Below are positions 35,509 to 42,859 of a DNA stretch of 64,000 bases, one piece after another (position 1 is the first letter of the stretch; every line of letters starts with the position of its first letter). Source of the stretch: Streptomyces mutabilis (GTDB taxonomy: Bacteria > Actinomycetota > Actinomycetes > Streptomycetales > Streptomycetaceae); NCBI RefSeq assembly GCF_014649815.1, contig NZ_BMTT01000002.1, positions 62,001 to 126,000 of the forward strand, given 5' to 3'. The notes beneath the pieces are model-generated. The model was not told the origin of the DNA. It made no database searches and worked only from the letters and a program-made list of their open reading frames with translations. Position numbers and translations under genes: made by a program.

Positions 35509-35635
35509 GTGTCCGTCCCCTCTCCGGTCCACCTGCACCGATGAGGGGAACGACGACATCCGGTTTTCGTGGCGTGCGCACGGGGGCTGCCCCTCTTGGG
35601 AGGTGTCACTTACGCACGGAGGGCTGGTCGCACCG

Positions 35636-36667
35636 TCAGCGGTTGACGGCCTGGATCTCCTGGACGACGACGTCCTGGGTGGCGCCGAACGTGCCGTCGG
35701 GAAGGTCGCCGCCCGCGCCGCCGGTACCGGTCCAGTGGATCTCCCAGGTGACCGTCGCCTGGAGGGGGAACGTCCTGTCGCCCGAGGAACGCAGGTAGTT
35801 CACCCCGCATGACGGCGTGTCGTTCGCCTTGCCCTTTTCGTACGGCTCACCGATACGACCGTTTTTGATCTCGCAGACACCCGAGGCCGGGTAGGTCTCG
35901 GCGTCCGGGGTGCCCGGCTCGATCTCCAGCGACACCGGTTGCGCCGTTGCCGTCGCCTCGACACCGATCGCCTCCACGGACGCGGTGACCGAAACCGGCT
36001 TGAACTCGGCACCGTCCAACCATGCCCATGTCGGGAGGTTCACCTTGGTGGCCCCCGCGGGCGCCAGCGTCACCTCGGTGCCGGGGACTCGGATCTCTGC
36101 GTAGGCGAGTTCGGCGAGAATCTCGGGGGTGACGGCGTTCTCGATGTTCGGGGGAGGAGCGTCGCCCGTGTCCACCCAGAAGTAGTCCTCGTCGCAGGAG
36201 TCCCAGCCCGGCGGGTAACTCTTATTGACGTACGCGCCCCACCAGTAGCCTTCGCCGGCCTTGTCCTTGTTGAAGCCCTTCTCCTCGTCGTTGGCGTTGT
36301 ACTTGTCTCGCTGCTCGGCATCCCACTCGTAGCCTGTGGAGCCGGCCTCCCAGATGGGTTCCAAGTACTTCTGCAACTGTTCCGGGGTGTACTTGGGGGC
36401 GTACCAACAGGGTGGCGGGCTCCACGGCGTGGATGCCGTCAAGGCCCCGACGGAGTCTCCGCTGCCGTTCTTCGAACGGTCGAAGACGACGCCTCCTACG
36501 GTGACCGAAACGGTGCCTTCGCCGTCCGTTTCGGCCTGTTGCTCTGTCGAGCCGCGGGTACCGCCTTCACCACGCCCGCCGGCGAGCGCGGTGGGGGCCG
36601 AGATCAGCGGAACACTGGCAAGCACGACAAGGGTCGCGATCCTCAGACTGTTCCTCACGGCTGGCAT
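35636..36667 (-). CDS. Secreted protein of unknown function, Trp/Tyr-rich
   Basis: 343 residues. A signal peptide with ALA cleavage near residue 29 (SLRIATLVVLASVPLISAPTALA) precedes a low-complexity Gly/Glu stretch and a mature domain with conserved cysteines and aromatic runs (PPPCWYAPKYTPEQLQKYLEPIW, GYWWGAYVNKSYPPGWDSCDEDYFW). A second half is rich in beta strands (VTASVEAIGVEATATAQPVSLEI, TFPLQATVTWEIHWTG). GGGGGAG precedes the ATG. It overlaps the upstream lipoprotein gene by 13 bases. It probably acts outside the membrane; no enzyme motif was seen. Confidence 0.8.
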   Translation of the reverse strand: MPAVRNSLRIATLVVLASVPLISAPTALAGGRGEGGTRGSTEQQAETDGEGTVSVTVGGVVFDRSKNGSGDSVGALTASTPWSPPPCWYAPKYTPEQLQKYLEPIWEAGSTGYEWDAEQRDKYNANDEEKGFNKDKAGEGYWWGAYVNKSYPPGWDSCDEDYFWVDTGDAPPPNIENAVTPEILAELAYAEIRVPGTEVTLAPAGATKVNLPTWAWLDGAEFKPVSVTASVEAIGVEATATAQPVSLEIEPGTPDAETYPASGVCEIKNGRIGEPYEKGKANDTPSCGVNYLRSSGDRTFPLQATVTWEIHWTGTGGAGGDLPDGTFGATQDVVVQEIQAVNR

Positions 36668-37314
36668 GCTTTGCTCCCCCGTTCCGAGGCGATGTCGGTG
36701 GTCCGCCATACGCCCTCAGCGCTCTTCGCGAGTTTGGTGTTGTAGAGGACGTAGCTGTCCGCGGTCGTCGGCGTGTCGTCGACTTTGCCCGTCTTCTTGT
36801 CCTTGATAAATGACTTGCTTTCGTCCGAGCAGTAGGTCACATATGCCTGGTCGTCCTTGGCGAGGTTCACCTTGTAGTCGAAGTACCGGGTCTCGCCGAC
36901 CCAGGTGCGCCGCTTGTCGATGTACCCGTTGACATAGGTGATCGAGTCGCTCAGGGCTGACTCGGCGTTGTAAAAGCCGAGGGCCTTGGTGTCCGTGCTG
37001 GCCTTGAAGATGGCCTCGTCCACGGAGTTGACACTCAACGTGCTGTCCTCGAGGACGGCGTCCTTCGCCGCGTCTCCAGTCTTCTGATATTCGAAGACGT
37101 TCTTGGCGTCGGCCGGGAAAGTGATCTCCGGTCGGCCGCCGGTGTCCGACGCGCTAGGGCTGGCAGAGGCCGACGCCTCGCTTCCTGTGTCCGCCCCCAC
37201 GATCTTGTCGCTCTCGCCGGAGGCACTGTCGTCGCTTCCGCACGCGGACAGCGTCAGGGCCGCTGTGGCGGTCAGTGTGAGCGCTGCGAGGAGGGTGGGG
37301 CGGCGGCGATTCAC
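36655..37314 (-). CDS. Lipoprotein, first gene of the type VII-like cassette
   Basis: 219 residues from a GTG with an AGGAG site. The N-terminus is an Arg-rich n-region, a hydrophobic core and the lipobox LSAC (Cys25). The mature part has a Ser/Ala linker and then a domain of about 150 residues (KNVFEYQKTGDAAKDAVLEDSTLSVNSVDEAIFK and GWTWVGETRYFDYKVNLAKDDQAYVTYC-like stretches). No family is recognised with confidence. The 276-base gap upstream to the divergent DUF192 gene is the likely promoter region for all six cassette genes. Confidence 0.82.
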   Translation of the reverse strand: MNRRRPTLLAALTLTATAALTLSACGSDDSASGESDKIVGADTGSEASASASPSASDTGGRPEITFPADAKNVFEYQKTGDAAKDAVLEDSTLSVNSVDEAIFKASTDTKALGFYNAESALSDSITYVNGYIDKRRTWVGETRYFDYKVNLAKDDQAYVTYCSDESKSFIKDKKTGKVDDTPTTADSYVLYNTKLAKSAEGVWRTTDIASERGSKACQP

Positions 37315-37590
37315 GGTCGGCTCCTGGAAGGGCGAGGGTTCTCTCGAGCGGAGCAACGCTATCCAGCGGGATCGGACGGCACCAGGGTGAAGCCCGTCTC
37401 CCAGTGGTGTGCCCGGACTCAAATCAGCCTTACGTGTGTCTTCTTGGGCAGTAACGGTTGCGTAACGCGGGAGCGCGGGCGCAAAGAAGGCGACGCTAGC
37501 GCTTGGGGCCGCGGGTCCCTGTCGTGGGTGAGCCGTGACGGATACGTTCGGACGAGCGGCAGCGGACTGCGGGGGGGGGAGGGGTTCGGC

Positions 37591-38007
37591 ATGGGGCGGC
37601 GGTGGCGGGACGGGGCGGGCTGGCTGCTGGTGGGCGGGGATGTCGGTGGCGGAGGTGTCCGCGTCCCGTTGGAGATCGCCGGGTCGTACCGCGCCCGCAC
37701 CCGGGGGCTGTTGGGGCGGGACTCACTCGACGGGGCGATGCTCCTCTCCCCTGCCAACAGCGTGCACACGTTCCGGATGCGGATGCCCATCGACGTGGCC
37801 TACCTCGACCGGCGACTGGTCGTCATCGCTGTGCGCACGATGCGGCCGGGCAGGCTCGGGCTTCCCCGTGTGCGTTCCCGGCATGTGCTGGAGGCGGAGG
37901 CCGGGGCGATGGCCGGGTGGGGCGTTCGGGTCGGGGTGCGGGTGGGGGTGGAGCCCGGCAAGGCAGAGCGGGCAGTGGAAAGGGAGACTGGTGAGGCGGG
38001 CGGGTGA
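37591..38007 (+). CDS. DUF192 protein
   Basis: 138 residues. The DUF192 core is clear: RVPLEIAGSYRARTRGLLGRDSLDGAMLLSPANSVHTFRMRMPIDVAYLDRRLVVIAVRTMRPGRLG, then HVLEAEAGAMAGWGVRVG. The fold is a small beta barrel found across bacteria and archaea with no settled function. The ATG at 37591 follows a GGGGGGGGAGGGG run; the frame is open further upstream but without family similarity. It converges on a broken VOC gene. Confidence 0.85.
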   Translation: MGRRWRDGAGWLLVGGDVGGGGVRVPLEIAGSYRARTRGLLGRDSLDGAMLLSPANSVHTFRMRMPIDVAYLDRRLVVIAVRTMRPGRLGLPRVRSRHVLEAEAGAMAGWGVRVGVRVGVEPGKAERAVERETGEAGG

Positions 38008-38029
38008 TGGCCGCAGGCGGCGCCGGTCC

Positions 38030-38288
38030 TCACGGCCAGGCGGTGGACCGTGCCAGGAACACGTCGGGGTCGCTCTCCACGGGCAGGACACAGACCAGGT
38101 GGCCGCCGGGGACCCGCAGCACACGGCACTCCTCCCACTGCGTGATCTGCTCCGCGCCCAGCGCGGTCAGGCGCGCGGTCTCCGGGACTGGCCGTCACGC
38201 CGAGTGCTGCCGCCCAGAAGTCCGCTGCCCGGGCCGCCTCCTCTTCCGGTGCGTCGATCAGAACGGCGTACACGCGGCTTCTGTGCAT
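38030..38288 (-). pseudogene. VOC (glyoxalase-like) protein, internally deleted and frameshifted
   Basis: The first 34 residues (MHRSRVYAVLIDAPEEEAAR, then AADFWAAALGVTAS) and, in another frame, the end (ETARLTALGAEQITQWEECR, then VLRVPGGHLVCVLPVESDPD) both belong to the small VOC family. They are joined near 38181-38192 without about 40-45 residues of the middle, and the frames do not match (259 bases in all). Both termini remain well conserved, so decay is recent or the assembly is wrong there. VOC proteins of this size bind metals or small hydrophobic ligands. Confidence 0.75.
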
Positions 38289-38311
38289 GCCTTGCCCCCT
38301 TTTTTTACACG

Positions 38312-39097
38312 TCATGGGCGCGGGCGCGGGCGCATCAGGTGAAGGTCCTCGCCCCAGTCGTCCAGCGTCGGCCCATGGCCGGCCTCCCGCGCCGCCGCTT
38401 CGACCTGGCTGAACAGCCGTCGTTGCAGGTCGGCGTCGCCCTGTGCCGTGATCCGGCCGATCGTGGCCAGGAGCTCGGGGGCGTTCCAACGCGGTAGTGG
38501 GAATCTCTCGAGTTCCCACGTCAGGTACTTGTTGTAGGGGCGGGGGCGACGGTCGAGGGCGAACAGGAACTCCAGAAGGAAGCCGATGCTGTCACCCGCG
38601 TCGAGGTGGGCGGCGAACGGGTGGCCGTCGCGGGCGTTCTTCACCGACCGGTAGTGCGAGTTCGCGTACGCGTCGAGCCAGCCGGCTGCCGCGCGGGACG
38701 CCTCCGCGGTGTCCAGGCGTCCCTTCGCGGCGACGATCGACGCGATCTCACCGTCCAGCCGGTCGAGCAGGACTCTGCCCCGGGCGATCCCGTAGCGCTC
38801 CAGGCCGTCGAGTCGACGGAACCCCTCCACCGTCGTGACGACGAGATCCAAATCGGCGGTACGGCAGTCCTCGAGGCCTGCGAGGGCGGCCTCACGTTCG
38901 TCGGAGACGATGGCGTACACGTCGTGGTCGGAGTGCTCGGTGACCATGCCCTCGTGTGCGTGCGAACCCTTGAGGACCAGGCCCAGGACGGTGGGAGCGG
39001 CGGTGGCTCGTGCGATCAACGTCGCGTAGTCCGTGGGGCGGTGTGGGGGCGGGTGAGCGATCTCCGGCACGTTCAGCACGCTATCTGCTTCGGTCAC
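38312..39097 (-). CDS. Nucleotidyltransferase-like protein
   Basis: 261 residues. The segment GLVLKGSHAHEGMVTEHSDHDVYAIV has the GS-x10-SDxD pattern of the nucleotidyltransferase fold (metal-binding Asp pair in SDHDVY). The rest is helical with RRPRPYNKYLTWELERFPLPRW, resembling DUF4037-type or kanamycin nucleotidyltransferase-like proteins. The substrate is unknown. The start is uncertain: the GTG at 39097 (MTEADSVLNVPE) is preferred; the GTG at 39079 is possible. The longer upstream frame overlaps the lipoprotein gene and is not used. Confidence 0.78.
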   Translation of the reverse strand: MTEADSVLNVPEIAHPPPHRPTDYATLIARATAAPTVLGLVLKGSHAHEGMVTEHSDHDVYAIVSDEREAALAGLEDCRTADLDLVVTTVEGFRRLDGLERYGIARGRVLLDRLDGEIASIVAAKGRLDTAEASRAAAGWLDAYANSHYRSVKNARDGHPFAAHLDAGDSIGFLLEFLFALDRRPRPYNKYLTWELERFPLPRWNAPELLATIGRITAQGDADLQRRLFSQVEAAAREAGHGPTLDDWGEDLHLMRPRPRP

Positions 39098-39162
39098 CCG
39101 CGTCAGCTCGATTTCCGGCGCCCCGTCGCGGGTGCGGCGTGGCGTCGGCACCGGGGCCGGCG

Positions 39163-39729
39163 CTAGAAGGCGACGTGCAGTAGCGCCGTGGCGTCCGGTC
39201 CGGTCGATGCCTGGATCACGACGGCATCGGGCTGAGGGCTCGGTCGTGTGCGGCCGGCTCCGCCGCAGGAGGTGTCGCTGCCGTTCTTCCGGAGCGAGGT
39301 GACGCATGCCCGGTCCCGACCGCTCACGCCGCCCTTCGCCTGGCCGTTGCCCGACTTCACCGTGTACTCGATCTTGTTCTGGCCGACCTCTGTCACGGAC
39401 AGCGTCACCGCTCCGCCCGGGCCCTGGAAGCGGACGGTCACGGGCTTGGTCACCGCGACCTCGCAGTTTCCGTCGGCGCAGGCACGGATGTCATCGCCGT
39501 CCGCCGCCGAGACGGAGGGTTCCGGCATCGCGGTGGGTGACTGCGGAGTCGTCCGGGACGGCGAGGGGCGGTCCTGGGTGGCTGCCGATGACTTGTCGGT
39601 TTCGTCGGTCGGGTTCGGGCTGCCGCAGGCGGTCAGGGAGAGGGTGGCCGTCAGCGTCGCGATGAGCGTGGCTGCCGGTGGCCGACGTCGGTGGTTCCGC
39701 CTTCCTGCCCGGGTCGTCCTGTTCCGCAT
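39163..39729 (-). CDS. Lipoprotein at the end of the Tad locus
   Basis: 188 residues. A long basic n-region (MRNRTTRAGRRNHRRRPP), a hydrophobic core and the lipobox LTAC (Cys35). A Pro/Ser/Thr linker leads to a domain of about 110 residues containing ACADGNCEVAVTKPVTVRFQGPGGAVTLSVTEVGQNKIEYTVKSGNGQAKGG and paired cysteines. Only 12 bases separate it from the OmpA-domain gene, so it is probably the last gene of that operon. Function unknown. Confidence 0.8.
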   Translation of the reverse strand: MRNRTTRAGRRNHRRRPPAATLIATLTATLSLTACGSPNPTDETDKSSAATQDRPSPSRTTPQSPTAMPEPSVSAADGDDIRACADGNCEVAVTKPVTVRFQGPGGAVTLSVTEVGQNKIEYTVKSGNGQAKGGVSGRDRACVTSLRKNGSDTSCGGAGRTRPSPQPDAVVIQASTGPDATALLHVAF

Positions 39730-39741
39730 CGGTGCGTCCCG

Positions 39742-40356
39742 TCAGCTCTCCGTACGCGGGAAGGAGACCTCTACCCTGCGGTTCTTCTTGCGGCCGGCCT
39801 CGGTCGAGTTGTCGGCGATGGGGTACTGCTCGCCGTAGCCGCGGACCTCGTAGGTGATGCCGGCGTCGTTCAGGGATTCGGTCAGGATGTCGTGAACGGC
39901 GTTGGCGCGTTGCTTGGAGAGGACGTCGCCGTGGGCCGAGGAGCCGAGGTTGTCGGTGAAGCCGAAGACGCGTACGCGGGTGGCGTTCTGGGTCTTGATC
40001 TCCTCGGCGATGCCGGCGATGCGGGACTTGGCCTCGGCGCCGAGCTTCGCGCTGTCCTTGCCGAACAACACCTCCGCCTGCAACGCGAAGGTGACGCTCG
40101 TGTTGGTGTCCTCGCGGCGTTCGTCGCCGCTCTGGTCTTCGACGACCGACTTGATGTCCAGCACCTTCGCCTGGGCGAGCGTGGCGCCGTCCGGCAGCTT
40201 GAGGTCGGGGTCGTTGGGGTCCACCTTCACGGGGGCGGCGGCGGAGGCTTCGGTGCCTGGGAAGTCGTCGGCGGCACGGGCCGACGTCGTACCTACGACG
40301 CCCGTTGCGATGAGCACGGAGGTCGTGAGGAACACAGTCAGACGGGTGTGGGTCAT
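39742..40356 (-). CDS. Secreted OmpA-domain protein
   Basis: 204 residues. Signal peptide (cleavage near ARA, residue 28), then an acidic linker and a C-terminal OmpA/MotB peptidoglycan-binding domain: LQAEVLFGKDSAKLGAEAKSRIAGIAEEI, RVRVFGFTDNLGSSAHGDVLSKQRANAVHDIL, and YGEQYPIADNSTEAGRKKNRRVEVSF. This domain binds diaminopimelate-type stem peptides. In a monoderm it should anchor a structure to the wall, perhaps the Tad pilus, as it is encoded in that run of genes. The ATG is 9 bases past the upstream lipoprotein stop. Confidence 0.9.
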   Translation of the reverse strand: MTHTRLTVFLTTSVLIATGVVGTTSARAADDFPGTEASAAAPVKVDPNDPDLKLPDGATLAQAKVLDIKSVVEDQSGDERREDTNTSVTFALQAEVLFGKDSAKLGAEAKSRIAGIAEEIKTQNATRVRVFGFTDNLGSSAHGDVLSKQRANAVHDILTESLNDAGITYEVRGYGEQYPIADNSTEAGRKKNRRVEVSFPRTES

Positions 40357-40364
40357 CGGTGGCC

Positions 40365-40943
40365 TCACCCGGAGATCTCGATGACGGAAGTCGAAAACAT
40401 CGGCAGCTGAAGGGTCATTTCGGTCGCGCTTGCGGGAGGCGCGGGGAACTGCATGAAGACGGGCAGGGCCTCTCCTGCCTTCACTGCTGAGAAGTTCGTA
40501 GTCGTGAGCGGGCGACCATCCGTGTCCCGCAGCACGTAGTAGCGCTTCTTCCCCTTGGAGTCCACCAACGTGGCACCCCCGAGCGACCTGCCATTTCGAA
40601 TGATCTCGGTCTCGTTCCCGCTCAGCTGCGCCGGCACGGTGACAGTCTTACTGCCGTCGTTCTTCAAATCACCGCTTACGGTGACAAAGCCACCTGCATC
40701 ACGCTGCGCAGCAGTAACTTTCAGCATCAAGCCAGAGGGGCCCTTCAGTTCCGCCAGCGGCTTCTCCGAGTTCTCCTCCTGAGCGTCAGGCTTGGACGCA
40801 CTACTTCTGGAAGCGGACACCGCTGCGTCCGGCTTGCCATCGTCGCCGCCTCCACCGCAGCCAGACACACCGAAAGCCAGCCCGATGGCTACGGGCACGG
40901 CGACCAGCCCCCTTCGGGCCTTGGTTGTGAACCCCATACTCAT
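40365..40943 (-). CDS. Lipoprotein of the Tad locus
   Basis: 192 residues from an ATG with GGAAG seven bases before it. Lipobox VSGC (Cys29) after a hydrophobic stretch (GLVAVPVAIGLAFGVSGC), a Gly run, a Ser/Lys/Glu linker, and a beta-rich domain (MLKVTAAQRDAGGFVTVSGDLKND, KTVTVPAQLSGNETEII, PVFMQFPAPPASATEMTLQLP) similar in outline to DUF4352/telomere-repeat-factor-like immunoglobulin folds, not identified with confidence. It stops 9 bases before the OmpA-domain gene. Confidence 0.82.
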   Translation of the reverse strand: MSMGFTTKARRGLVAVPVAIGLAFGVSGCGGGGDDGKPDAAVSASRSSASKPDAQEENSEKPLAELKGPSGLMLKVTAAQRDAGGFVTVSGDLKNDGSKTVTVPAQLSGNETEIIRNGRSLGGATLVDSKGKKRYYVLRDTDGRPLTTTNFSAVKAGEALPVFMQFPAPPASATEMTLQLPMFSTSVIEISG

Positions 40944-40977
40944 GAGTGCGCTTCCTTCGTACTCGTCGTTGTTCTTG

Positions 40978-41571
40978 TCAATCGGCAAGGTGGACATCGA
41001 ACAGATCTTCGGGCTTTGGCAGGTCCGAGAGGTCGTCCGGATTCAAGTCCCACTCGTCGCCCTCGCACGAGAGCCTAGGCAGCGCCTCTCCATCGACGTC
41101 CTCACCGGGCAGCTCGAAAGAACAGCGGGCCTCGATAACGGCAGTGGCGGACTCTGTTGCATGCTGACTCTCCGTACCCGGAACGATGGTCTCCCCGACG
41201 GACTCGTCGGTCCGCGCAACGACGGTGTAGCCCAGCGGCCCGTCCGGGTAGCATTCCACGCTCGCTTCATTGCGCGCGGCCAGCTCTTGAGCGCGCCAAC
41301 ACGTGTTGGCCACCGGCGTAGTACCGTCAAAGATGTCTTGCCATGAATCGGGCTCCAGGATGTTCAAGAGCCATTGGTCGGCAAGTTGGTCACGTGTTTC
41401 CAACGCGGCAGCGAGCGCAGAAGCGTCCGCCGCCGTCTGGGCGTCACTACGAGTGGCTGCGGCCTGGCCAACGGCAAAGTAGGCGAGCGCGAGAAAGAGC
41501 AGGCCTCCCACCACTGTGATGTAGATGGGAAAAGCCTGCCCAGCATCGCCGTGTCTGCGAGCGAACGTCAG
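40978..41571 (-). CDS. TadG-like pseudopilin/pilus assembly protein, start unclear
   Basis: About 195 residues. GDAGQAFPIYITVVGGLLFLALAYFAVGQAAATRSDAQTAADASALAAA is the TadE/TadG-type prepilin head: a processing-like region, one membrane helix, then a helix. The rest is an acidic extracellular part with three or four cysteines (NTCWRAQ, VECYPDG, EARCSF, RLSCEG). There is no standard start codon between the Flp stop and the membrane helix: the frame opens with CTG at 41571, overlapping the Flp TGA, and then has GTG only inside the helix. Either CTG/ACG initiation with coupling or a lost start is implied. Confidence 0.75.
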   Translation of the reverse strand: MTFARRHGDAGQAFPIYITVVGGLLFLALAYFAVGQAAATRSDAQTAADASALAAALETRDQLADQWLLNILEPDSWQDIFDGTTPVANTCWRAQELAARNEASVECYPDGPLGYTVVARTDESVGETIVPGTESQHATESATAVIEARCSFELPGEDVDGEALPRLSCEGDEWDLNPDDLSDLPKPEDLFDVHLAD

Positions 41572-41765
41572 CCGCCTGTTACCTCGGTGATCTTGTCCGT
41601 GATCGCGTTGTAAATCGTCTGCCCGATATCCGTCCCCGTAATAGCCAACACAATCGCCACCACCACCGCAATGATCCCCAGATACTCCACCGCCGTCTGC
41701 CCCCTGTCGTCGCGGGCCGTGCGGGTCTGCAGGTGTGCGGCGATGGTGTGGAGCCAGTTGGTCAT
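41568..41765 (-). CDS. flp: Flp-type pilin
   Basis: 65 residues with the short type IVb (Flp) prepilin layout: a basic head, then RGQTAVEYLGIIAVVVAIVLAITG, where cleavage after Gly22 and Glu27 are as expected, and a short C-terminal part (TDIGQTIYNAITDKITEVTGG). It should be processed by a TadV/CpaA peptidase, which is not in the window. GGAGGGG precedes the ATG. It sits between the response regulator and the TadG-like gene. Confidence 0.9.
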   Translation of the reverse strand: MTNWLHTIAAHLQTRTARDDRGQTAVEYLGIIAVVVAIVLAITGTDIGQTIYNAITDKITEVTGG

Positions 41766-41897
41766 GGTGTTCCCCTCCAGGGTGGGCCAGGCCGTGGTCG
41801 TCGTCTGGAAGGTACGGCGGGAGGGCACTGCGGTCCGAGGGTCCGTGGGCCCAATCGCGGGCCCAATCACGCGCTGCGGACGAGATGTTCATCGCGG

Positions 41898-42695
41898 TCA
41901 CCCCAGGCCCAGCCACTTGGCGGTCGCCTCGGAGCGGCTGGTGCTGTGGAGCTTGGCGAAGATGCGGTTGATGTGGTTCTTGACCGTCTTCTCGCTGATG
42001 AAGCAGGTGGCGGCGATCTGCTGGTTGTTCATGCCGGACGCGATGAGATCCATGATCTCCACCTCCCTCGCGCTCAGTTGGAACCTCGACCTGTCGGGAG
42101 TACCTGGAGCAGACTGTGCCACAACTGGTTGCAGTTGCGAAAGGTTTTGCGGCAAGTTGGCCCATCTGGGCTGTGGTGTGCGGGGTGTTGATTGCCCCTC
42201 CCGGTGTGCAGTCGCGTTTGCTCTATAGCTCTCCCGCAACTGCGCCAGCAGCGCCCCCGCCGCCGTCGGTGTGAAGTGGGCCCTGCCCTCCCTGACGTCC
42301 CGCACGGCCGTCACCAGCTGCTCCGCCGTGAACTCTCCGTGGACCAGGTAGCCGCCCGCCCCGCGTCGCAGGGCCTCCTGGACGATCTCCGACTCCCTGC
42401 TGTACGTCAGCATCATCACCGGAGCGATCTCCACCAGGTAAGGGAGAGCCGAGATGCCGTCCACCCCGGGCATGCGAACGTCCAGGAGGATTACGTCGGG
42501 CCGGTGCCGCCGGGCGGCGTCGCAGGCCGCGCGGCCGTCGGGGGCCTCCGCCACGACCGTGATGTCCGCGCGGCCGGAGAGCAGGGCGGTGAGGCCGGCG
42601 CGGACCACCGGATTGTCGTCGGCCACGACGACCCGCAGCGGCGCAGGTGGTTCGGGTGTGGCCGGTATCGGTGAGTGGGGTGAGCTCTCGTGCAT
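41898..42695 (-). CDS. LuxR/NarL-type response regulator
   Basis: 265 residues. The receiver domain has Asp26/Asp27 (VVADDNPVVRAGL) and the phospho-acceptor Asp72 in VILLDVRMPGVDG; a linker follows, then the LuxR HTH (FQLSAREVEIMDLIASGMNNQQIAATCFISEKTVKNHINRIFAKL). I prefer the ATG at 42695, which has an AGGAGGGAGG site. A GTG at 42863 overlapping the kinase stop (GTGA) would give a 56-residue low-complexity extension. It is probably phosphorylated by the upstream kinase and controls pilus genes. Confidence 0.92.
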   Translation of the reverse strand: MHESSPHSPIPATPEPPAPLRVVVADDNPVVRAGLTALLSGRADITVVAEAPDGRAACDAARRHRPDVILLDVRMPGVDGISALPYLVEIAPVMMLTYSRESEIVQEALRRGAGGYLVHGEFTAEQLVTAVRDVREGRAHFTPTAAGALLAQLRESYRANATAHREGQSTPRTPQPRWANLPQNLSQLQPVVAQSAPGTPDRSRFQLSAREVEIMDLIASGMNNQQIAATCFISEKTVKNHINRIFAKLHSTSRSEATAKWLGLG

Positions 42696-42859
42696 CGGGG
42701 GCCTCCCTCCTGACATGGGCGTCGTGGGCGTCGTAGCCGTCGTGAGCGTCCAGCGCCCCGTGGGTGTCCTGCGCCCGGTGTGCGTCCTCCACCCCGCGGG
42801 CGTCCTGCACCCCGCGGGACGTCCCGCGCCCCCGGGCGGCATCGGTGGCCGCGGCGTGG

